A stretch of DNA of 64,000 nt from NCBI GenBank assembly GCA_951640165.1, contig OX621236.1, positions 25,722,948 to 25,786,947 of the forward strand, in the 5' to 3' direction. A model generated the notes under the pieces. It ran no database searches, was not told where the DNA came from, and worked only from the letters and a program-made list of their open reading frames with translations. The position numbers and the translations under genes were made by a program. The number at the start of each line of letters is the position of its first letter. The first letter of the stretch is position 1. Positions 58,601-64,000 of this stretch are shown here, piece by piece. The stretch is from Pseudoips prasinana. Lineage: Eukaryota; Arthropoda; Insecta; Lepidoptera; Nolidae.

Positions 58601-60286
58601 CCTGCATGGCTAGCTACCAGTCTCAATTTTAAGCTTTGTGTCCAGCAGTTTACGAATTGCGTCAATGGCATATTGCCTCAATATACATTTATCTGAAATT
58701 GAAAATAACATTTGTGCGCTTTCTTAACCTTTTGACCATAAGAAAAACGCATCGGCGTATCCCCAGCGCCCAAGTCACTAATTCTGAGAAATTACGTACA
58801 TAAAATATGGGGTACACTTCTATCGTATATTTATTTCTTGTTATAGTGCACCGATTATTTGTCACATATTTGTGAAGTTGGCCTACAGGATAAGTTTTAG
58901 CTTGTCACGTATTTGTGACTATGGCGTCAAAATGGTTACCATTTTTCTACCGCGTTTTATAGGATATCTATTTCATATCATCAGGTATCACTGGATGTTC
59001 AATGCAACGGCGTACAACCACGCATATGGCGACACGGGCTTGTTCTGCGTGCACGCCGCCGCTCCTCCCAACCGCATCTACGACACCACAATAGTCATCG
59101 CACGAGAACTCGCCAATATGGCGGGGAAAGTTGGCGAAATTGAACTTAAGGTAATTTTTGCTTAAGACTAACTGGTAGTGGGAATGTAGTTGCTACCATA
59201 TTTTGAACTCTCTCGGTTTTTAATAAGAATTCAAATCAATCAATTAAGAAAATACCTACTACTAGTTAAAGGGTTAAGTTAAGGTTACATTTCTACCCGC
59301 ATCTTGACGTCTTTTGATAATTTGCTGTGATGTGAGTACTTATAAGGTAGACCCTTAATTAGATTAGAACACGTATGAATTTTTTAAAGAATTTCAATAA
59401 ATGCTATAAGGTAAGGAGATTCGTTTATTTTCATGCCGGGCTTGCCTTCTAAATTAACTCTGTTCTCAGAAACTTGCCCTTTGTGGGAAGGTGTACGTGT
59501 TTTTAAACAACATGTAACTGAACTCGAGAATATAGTGAGATTGGTGAATAACAAATTCGCTTTTCATATAAACAGTAAACATTAGTAGTAAGGTCTTACA
59601 ATGAACCGCTAAACATTTCATTGTCTATTTTCCAAAGTGGTTTTATATAAGTTGTAAAATTTCTCACTATTTATATTATTCTATGTGTATGATGGGTGCT
59701 TTCAAAATGTTATACATTGGTATGTATGGATGTAGATAGCTTAGGCTAAAGAGTTGTTCAAGCCGGCCAGTAGGTCTCAGACTTCGTTTACTATCTTCAC
59801 TATACTTGTACTTATAAATCTCTCTTCTAAAATTACTTGATCACAGCAATAGATCTTGCCCTCTGAAATACGGGGATGCTCGGAAATTAAACCACTTTTG
59901 TATTCAGCCATCTATAGACTGAACAACTGATAGATCCTAGTTAGGGCAAGTGGCTATAAAAGCCTCGAAGAATCAAAATGCATGTCCAGACGTGTTTTAT
60001 AGATTTTCAACTTTATCACTTAAGCATAAGGTTCATTTTCAATTGGGGAAATTTTACAGATTGGCGTGCTGGATTTGCTGGCGTCTGTACTTATATTGGA
60101 TTCCCACACTTCATCTAGATATTTTTAATTTAAATGTATTCTATTATTTTCAGAGAGCTAAAACCCAACTACAGTCAATGTTGTTGATGAACTTGGAAGC
60201 TAGACCAGTAGTATTTGAAGACGTCGGCAGGCAAGTGCTGGCAACTGGCAAGAGAAAGCCACCGTCTTTCTTCATAAATGAAATAG
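49639..60286 (+). CDS. Pmpca: Mitochondrial processing peptidase alpha subunit, 11 exons, 3' end outside the window
   Basis: With the catalytic beta subunit it removes presequences from imported matrix proteins; alpha holds the substrate. Exons: 49639-49697, 49845-50089, 50233-50312, 50957-51097, 51897-52034, 53265-53402, 54339-54476, 56421-56493, 58084-58216, 58985-59150, 60154-60286; all phases join, giving 481 complete codons. The start [15 protein letters not shown] is a likely presequence. The position of the beta zinc motif reads HFLEKL (120-125), not HxxEH, as in alpha subunits. The flexible glycine-rich loop [15 protein letters not shown] is at 357-371. [23 protein letters not shown] and [13 protein letters not shown] are family motifs. 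The last exon read ends INEI; the human protein has about 45 more residues. No matching exon occurs before 64000, so the final exon lies beyond the edge, across an intron holding a LINE. Confidence 0.94.
51424..51640. mobile_element. Small inverted-repeat element with tandemly duplicated segment and GC palindrome
   Basis: AGAAGTTATACTTCTT (51422) and AGAAGTATAACTTC (51639) border a segment in which about 67 bp starting TACCACCTAGAACTAACTTC is duplicated (51471 and 51538). The first copy contains a perfect 28-bp palindrome (51500-51527, half-site TTTTTACGATGCGC); the second has only its right half. It lies in peptidase intron 4. The exact ends are uncertain. Confidence 0.5.
52500..53135 (+). 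mobile_element. tRNA-derived SINE (family A) interrupted by another SINE
   Basis: The head and body (52500-52655) show a B-box GGGTTCAATCCC and GTGTGATGAGCATAATTATT. The tail resumes at about 53032 with CATCTGTTGGATGCGATAGT, CAGGCTCTCCCTAGTTTGGG and ATCAGATGGTAGTGTG. The order matches the uninterrupted copy at 53857-54123. It lies in peptidase intron 5. Confidence 0.7.
52663..53031 (+). mobile_element. tRNA-derived SINE (family B), nearly full length
   Basis: It opens with a strong tRNA-like head (TTGGTCTAGCGGTAGCGTG as A box, GGTTCAAATCCCGGG as B box). The body has GCCTCGGAGAGCACGTAAAG, CCTGACCTCTTTCCGGTCG and CGGATCATGAGAGTGATGG, ending GCTAGGAGGTCATTATT. AAGAA on both sides may be the target duplication. 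It is inserted in the family A SINE around it. Confidence 0.75.
53643..53682. repeat. Perfect 16-bp-arm hairpin
   Basis: TCGATATAGATCACTG (53643-53658) and its exact reverse complement (53667-53682) enclose an 8-nt loop, in peptidase intron 6. Isolated; origin unknown. Confidence 0.7.
53857..54123 (+). mobile_element. tRNA-derived SINE (family A), best-preserved copy
   Basis: The head has GGTCGTGGTTCGATTCCCAG as B box. The body has GACAGATATTTGTGTGCATA and TGTTTGTCCTCAGTCTGGGT, and the tail CTCTGCTTAGTTTGGGATCA and GATGGCCGTGAGTCAATATT, ending in a short ATT repeat. Peptidase intron 6. Confidence 0.78.
54725..54830 (-). mobile_element. tRNA-like SINE head fragment, reverse
   Basis: The plus strand carries CCCGTGCAGGAATCCAATCCC and a TTAACTGGTGCAATACACTT segment, the inverse of a tRNA-like head similar to 16421-16495. 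Decayed. Peptidase intron 7. Confidence 0.4.
55104..55112. repeat. Left 9-bp target-site duplication ATTTTTCAA
   Basis: Identical 9-mer at 56305-56313 directly after the right end of the element. Confidence 0.85.
55457..55760. repeat. Minisatellite of a 19-bp unit (GCAGGCATGCAACATGCAA), about 16 units
   Basis: Units differ at a few positions (AACATG or AGCATG, GGC or GAC) and two sites show length changes. Because 19 is not a multiple of three and the unit rarely makes stops, several frames on both strands stay open across it; these are not genes. Confidence 0.9.
55765..56035. repeat. GC-rich block flanked by TTTCTGTCAC direct repeats
   Basis: About 260 bp of strongly GC-rich sequence, including the palindromic TGGCCGGCTACGCCGGCCA, stands out from its AT-rich surroundings. 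TTTCTGTCAC occurs on both sides (near 55766 and 56023). It is probably a captured or modular part of the transposon; no coding function is supported. Confidence 0.6.
56930..57125 (+). mobile_element. Decayed 5S rRNA-derived SINE
   Basis: AATTTCTAAGCCACGCTGTG, GTCACATTAAGCTGTCCCGG and TTAAGCCATGTCAGACGCC follow the 5S-SINE body in order; the 5S-like head is mostly lost. Peptidase intron 8. Confidence 0.55.
57822..58060 (+). mobile_element. 5S rRNA-derived SINE
   Basis: It shares GCGGTCAGTCCATAGATGGA, CTCCGTGCTTCGGGGGGCAC and GTCGGTCCCGGTTGTAGCCA with the copy at 22637. It ends 23 bp before peptidase exon 9. Confidence 0.8.
59745..59945 (-). mobile_element. 5S rRNA-derived SINE, reverse, interrupted
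   Basis: The plus strand shows CAAGCCGGCCAGTAGGTCTC at the left and GGAAATTAAACCACTTTTG with CCATCTATAGACTGA at the right, the two ends of the reverse-oriented SINE, with diverged sequence between. Peptidase intron 10. Confidence 0.65.
59996..60090. repeat. Second copy of the repeat at 29983-30080
   Basis: Shares TTATAGATTTTCAACTTTAT, AAGCATAAGGTTCA and GGGGAAATTT with 29983-30080 in the same order and spacing. It ends ~64 bp before peptidase exon 11. Confidence 0.65.
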
Positions 60287-60779
60287 GTCAGTGTTACAAA
60301 CAAACTTTAAACTGTGTATTCCAGACACCTTAAGCGAGATATCAATATGTTCAACTTTTTATGCATAAGTTTAAAAAATTCAGACCATGTATGTTATTAA
60401 AGACCGGCCAAATGAAAATCGGAACCGTGCACTGAGGTTTCCGTGCCTTTAGATGTTATTAAAAATGGTACAATTCATAACTTTTGTCTCATTTTTAGCT
60501 AAGCAAAATGAAAATATCATTTTGCTTAGCTATTTGCTTATATTTGTCATTTTTGGAAATAACTCGCAAACAATACAGTTTAACCAAATCAACCTGGTTC
60601 TTAAACTCTTTCATATTATACCCCACAAATGCTAATTGTAACTCTGTAATTATGATCCGCCTTCATAATTCGTTCTTTTACAAAGAAAATAATAAATATT
60701 TTCTCAAATTTTTATGTGCAATAAATTTCGAATTTAATCTAGCATTAGAAGTTGAGATATACCGTTGCGGCTAGTGTAT

Positions 60780-60975
60780 ACAATCATCATATCAGCCGAA
60801 AGACGTCCACTGCTGGACAAAGGCCTTTCCCAAAGATCTCCACAATGGCGGTCTTGCGATATTCGCGTCCAGCGGTTTCCAGCAACCCACACAAGATCAT
60901 CGATCCACCTTGCGTGCCCACGCTGTGTCTTACAGTACGGTCAATACAATCCCGAGCATGTCTTTCAGTCCCGGG
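60780..60975 (-). mobile_element. RTE-type LINE tail, reverse orientation
   Basis: The plus strand begins ATCATCATATCAGCCGAAAG and continues GACGTCCACTGCTGGACAAA, the inverse of the RTE tail at 2890-3075, including the region encoding the conserved GRPPTRW-type end. Strongly 5'-truncated. Confidence 0.8.
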
Positions 60976-60986
60976 GCCCCCGGTGA

Positions 60987-61700
60987 TTAGATTTGCACTA
61001 AGGCATTTTTTATGCGTCTAAGTCTGCTAACTAGCATACGGCCCCCCGCTGGTAAATGGTCACTGTAGTGGTGACTCTTGTGTTGCCAGTCGTTCCCGTC
61101 CCCGTTGAGCTCCAGCAACTTCACGCACAAGCAGGACCACAACACAAACAGCCTATATCTGGAGTAGTTTATTATACGGATCTTGTAGCAACAAGGAACA
61201 ACTTCCGTGCGTTTAAGCGCTTTTGGCATACCTACTATTGTAATCAAATATAACAGCTCACTTAGGACCCTTAAATTGATCCTCGGTGCTTTTGCAGCTG
61301 GCTTCTCTAGTTGCAAATCTCCCATTTTATGAGGCTATAGCCTCTTTACATCATTCTGTCTCCCGCTTTGCTCTGGAGGGAAGTGGAAACTATTCATTTT
61401 CTAACTCCTCCTTTTTTCTGTTTCTGATTAAATTCGTTGCGGGATCCAAGACAGTTAAAGCGATTCCCCGGGACATGCCTGAGCTTCACCGCTCAGTGTC
61501 ATTTCATTGTGTGCCACTGTTGATCCTGGCTTACAGGAGTTGCAGTGGTGGGTAAGAGGGAGGAACTAGTACCGATAAAAAAAAAGAAAAAGAATAACAG
61601 CCTATTTAAAAACGCTATTTAAATTTAAGCCGGCCGCTTAAAATAAAATAAATAAAAAAGGTTTTTATTCACGTAGACTTTAAAAAAGCCCTTGTAAATA
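60987..61700. other. Unresolved repeat-like region
   Basis: The segment ACGGCCCCCCGCTGGTAAAT and a following GC-rich stretch look like dispersed-repeat sequence, with a 112-codon minus-strand frame (60987-61325) of no recognised family. The remainder contains a GAGGCTATAGCCTC palindrome (61331-61344). No peptidase exon was found here. Confidence 0.35.
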
Positions 61701-61817
61701 GTCAGAACATGTTTGGAGTAATACATTCAGTCAGTCAGTCATCTCGTATCAGTCATAGTGAACGGTTGATTATCGTCTAAAATAAATATACATATACCTA
61801 CGCCCAAGAAAAAAAAA

Positions 61818-62819
61818 ATGGTGTTAAAAAAATGTGTAAAATGCAATAATAATATAACAAAAAAGCATCCCGGATTAGAGTGTAGTAGGTGTGAAAAAGT
61901 AGTGCACGCCACAATTGAATGTACCAAACTAACTGTGAAACAACTGGGTGCTCTTCAAGCCACGGATGGACTGGAGTGGAGCTGCGAGGATTGCGTACTC
62001 AGTTCTAGTAGACGCACATCTTCTCACGTTCTCATTTCTGATGATGATTGTGAGCAAACGACACAATCGGTACAAATGAACTTGGGGAAGCTGATGAGAA
62101 ATCTCACTGCAGAAATAAAGAAAGTTATCAAAGAAGAACTTAGCAGCTTCCAAGAAACTTTAGAGTACATTGGTGACCAGGTAACCGAAATTGAAACAAC
62201 CTTAAAAAACCAAAATAATAAAATTAAACAACTAGAAAACAAAAACATTGAACTAGTAAATGCCAAAAAGAACCTGGAACTGCGCCTTTCCGCGGCTGAG
62301 CAACGCCTTGATGAATCGGAGCAAAAAGACTTGTCCAACCGCATCGAGATCGCCGGTCTACCTAACATATCAAATATTGATGTTATGGAAGTAACAAAAA
62401 CTGTGGCAGAAAAACTTGAAGTCGATGTTAAAACAGTACATGATGCCCGTCAGGTCAAAGGTCGCTCAGAGAAATCTGGTTATCTGCTAGTAGAACTTTG
62501 CTCTAAAATCTCCCGAGACAAATGGTTATCCGCTGCTAGGATCAAGAAACTAACGATTGGTGACTTCTCATACCCGGTCTCAGCTGAACAAACAACTGGA
62601 AAGATTTTTGTGAGAGAAGCATTAACTAGGAAAATGAAGTCCTTACTGTTTGAATCTAAGCAACGCCTGAAATCTCCCAACGGCCCTTTTAAGTTCGTAT
62701 GGTGTAAATCTGGCACAATCTATGCAAAAATAACGGATGACAGCAAGAAAGTAGAAGTAATTCGCTCGTCTCATGACATTGAGACCCTACTCAACGGGAA
62801 TAAGGACGATATTAAATAA
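61818..62819 (+). CDS. LINE ORF1 protein: PHD-like zinc finger, coiled coil, nucleic-acid-binding C-terminus
   Basis: 333 residues with an intact frame from ATG. Residues 6-59 carry a PHD-type pattern: C6, C9, C22, C25, H30, C35, C56, C59. A heptad-rich stretch at about 105-170 (EIETTLKNQNNKIKQLENKN and following) is a coiled coil, probably for trimerisation. The C-terminal third (LSNRIEIAGLP, DARQVKG, SGYLLVELCS) resembles the RNA-binding transposase_22-like domain of LINE ORF1 proteins. This organisation is common in insect CR1-group LINEs. It would coat its own RNA; there is no host role to infer. Confidence 0.85.
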   Translation: MVLKKCVKCNNNITKKHPGLECSRCEKVVHATIECTKLTVKQLGALQATDGLEWSCEDCVLSSSRRTSSHVLISDDDCEQTTQSVQMNLGKLMRNLTAEIKKVIKEELSSFQETLEYIGDQVTEIETTLKNQNNKIKQLENKNIELVNAKKNLELRLSAAEQRLDESEQKDLSNRIEIAGLPNISNIDVMEVTKTVAEKLEVDVKTVHDARQVKGRSEKSGYLLVELCSKISRDKWLSAARIKKLTIGDFSYPVSAEQTTGKIFVREALTRKMKSLLFESKQRLKSPNGPFKFVWCKSGTIYAKITDDSKKVEVIRSSHDIETLLNGNKDDIK

Positions 62820-62929
62820 TTCTTTCCCAATCTCTATTTTCATATTTAAGAAACTAAAGGTTAAGTCTGTCAAAATATACAAATAACATTCAACAATTCA
62901 AATAATAATTTACTAGTATCAAATAAATC

Positions 62930-64000
62930 AAATAATGTACCTACCGACAAAATTCATTTATCATGTATTCATATTAACATAAGATCGATACTCTAAAACT
63001 TCCCAAAACTAATACAAGTTATCGGTAGCACACTACAACAAATAGATATAATCGTATTGACGGAGGTAGGTATCTCCAAAGAATTCAAAATTCAAAAGTC
63101 GTTTATTCCGTTAAAATATTACATTTGTGTGGAATCGTCAATTTTTTTTACCCTACCGTGCAGTGCATGACGTGGCAGCTACTGAGAAACACTGCCAGAA
63201 AACTCAGTAGGAATCCTTTTTTAAAATATATATTTCTTAAATAAATTTACATTGTATTTAAATGTGTTAATTTAGAGCGACTCAATCCCAAGCTGTTTTG
63301 TCACTTAAATAATCAGAAGTTTTGTAATAAGCCCTGCTACACAATTTGGCTTTTATAATTCTTTTAAACTTATTCATAGACATTTCTCGGATATCACTGG
63401 GAAGTTTGTTATAGAATCTTATACATTGCCCCATAAAAGAGTTACTTACTTTGTGGAGACTTATTTATTAGCAAGCTTGTTCCATTTGACGGGGTATAGA
63501 ATACACACACAGCTCCGCACTCGAAGGAAAGGAGGCGGTATAATAATGTACATTAAAGACTATCTTAAATTCACTCCACACTTAATAAACACTTTTAGTT
63601 TTGAGTACCTTGGTGGCACATTAAAAACCCCTGATAACGACACTATATATGTGTCCGCTGTCTATAGACCACCGTCGTCGAACAAGTTGTTATTTGTTGG
63701 AGAACTTCATAAAATACTAAATACTACTCATGCTAACACTACTACAATCTTACTTGGTGATATGAATATCGATCTTAAAACTCAAACATCCACTAGGACA
63801 ATGTATTTGGATATGCTGTCCGAGTGTGGCTTAACGTGTGGAATATCGGACTTTACTAGGATTGAAAGAAGATTAAACAGTACTACAAAATCATGCATTG
63901 ATCATATTTTTACTCGATCCCACACGCTAATTCCGTACACTGCGGCGGTCGACATCGTACTGGCGGATCACCGCACTACTATTGTTTGTTTAACCAGTAG
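62930..64000 (+). pseudogene. LINE ORF2 endonuclease domain, interrupted and incomplete
   Basis: The start HINIRSIL then stop then NFPK, followed by QIDIIVLTEV, matches the first endonuclease motifs. After the inverted insert the frame resumes with RRKGGGIIMYIKDYL, ISAVYRPPSS-like (VSAVYRPPSS), LLGDMNIDL and LADHRTTIV (the final catalytic His), open to the window edge. One stop (TAA) in the first part and the insert make it non-functional. Confidence 0.8.
63080..63472 (-). mobile_element. Inverted 3' tail of a second LINE inside the first
   Basis: On the minus strand the frame reads KVSNSFMGQCIRFYNKLP, then KFKRIIKAKLCSRAYYKTS and DYLSDKTAWD before a stop, the standard C-terminal end of a LINE polymerase. 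A 3' UTR and a GAATTTTGAATTC-type tail at the left end follow. It is severely 5'-truncated. Confidence 0.8.

Larger units (their letters stand above)
61740..64000 (+). mobile_element. LINE with ORF1 and the start of ORF2, running off the right edge
   Basis: A short leader precedes an intact ORF1 (61818-62819), a ~120-bp spacer, and an ORF2 that begins with an endonuclease domain and continues past 64000. ORF2 is split at about 63080-63472 by an inverted LINE tail. The element lies 3' of peptidase exon 11, probably in its last intron. The left boundary is approximate. Confidence 0.8.

Noticed and set aside
61286..61555. 89-codon frame as the missing final exon of the peptidase
   Set aside because: An acceptor-like TTTTGCAG precedes it, but the phase leads to an early stop and the residues do not match the conserved C-terminus.
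1..64000. Bacterial-type defence system, operon, CRISPR array or phage
   Set aside because: All supported genes are intron-containing or otherwise typical animal genes; no prokaryotic gene organisation is present.

Overview
The window is nuclear DNA of an insect, most likely a moth or butterfly (Lepidoptera). The base composition is AT-rich, genes have many introns with GT/AG borders, and the encoded proteins read as ordinary animal housekeeping proteins. The repeats point to Lepidoptera: a family opening with the motif GCCCGCGACTTCGTCCGCG, RTE-type LINE tails ending in ATG triplets, tRNA- and 5S rRNA-derived SINEs, and many short inverted-repeat elements. The order-level assignment is inference; no species can be named from the sequence alone.

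Five host genes are supported. From left to right: Rab7 (minus strand, 6085-6711, a single coding exon); a doublecortin-like kinase (plus, 8249-27190, 13 coding exons, 625 codons before the stop); TRMT6, the non-catalytic subunit of the tRNA m1A58 methyltransferase (minus, 29078-31399, two exons); mitochondrial NADPH:adrenodoxin (ferredoxin) oxidoreductase (minus, 45038-48437, four exons, complete); and the alpha subunit of the mitochondrial processing peptidase (plus, 49639-60286, 11 exons in the window, with the last ~45 codons beyond the right edge). Rab7 and the kinase are head to head, as are the two mitochondrial genes. Exons were joined by hand from splice sites, reading phase and family similarity.

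Most of the rest is mobile DNA. Positions 1-5000 hold LINE fragments and a possible terminal-inverted-repeat element containing other repeats. Introns of the kinase gene carry SINEs, short inverted-repeat elements and a 2-kb repeat with internal tandem units. Positions 31400-34900 are a repeat graveyard that includes a near-perfect palindrome with 94-bp arms. Positions 34914-44020 are a three-level nest: a Ty3/gypsy LTR retrotransposon (LTRs 280 and 283 bp, target duplication AGAT), split by a 5.3-kb DNA transposon with ~0.65-kb terminal inverted repeats and a TTA target duplication, which is itself split by a 5'-truncated LINE. Introns of the peptidase gene contain a SINE inserted in a SINE, and a 1.19-kb Mutator/foldback-like element with a perfect 9-bp target duplication, an internal 19-bp minisatellite and a GC-rich block. 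The right edge is a LINE (ORF1 intact, ORF2 running off the end) that carries a second, inverted LINE tail.

I found no bacterial-type system, CRISPR array, rRNA gene or standalone tRNA gene. The most unusual content is the transposon architecture, above all the 9-bp-duplication element at 55113-56304 and the CXC-motif transposon at 37074-42388.
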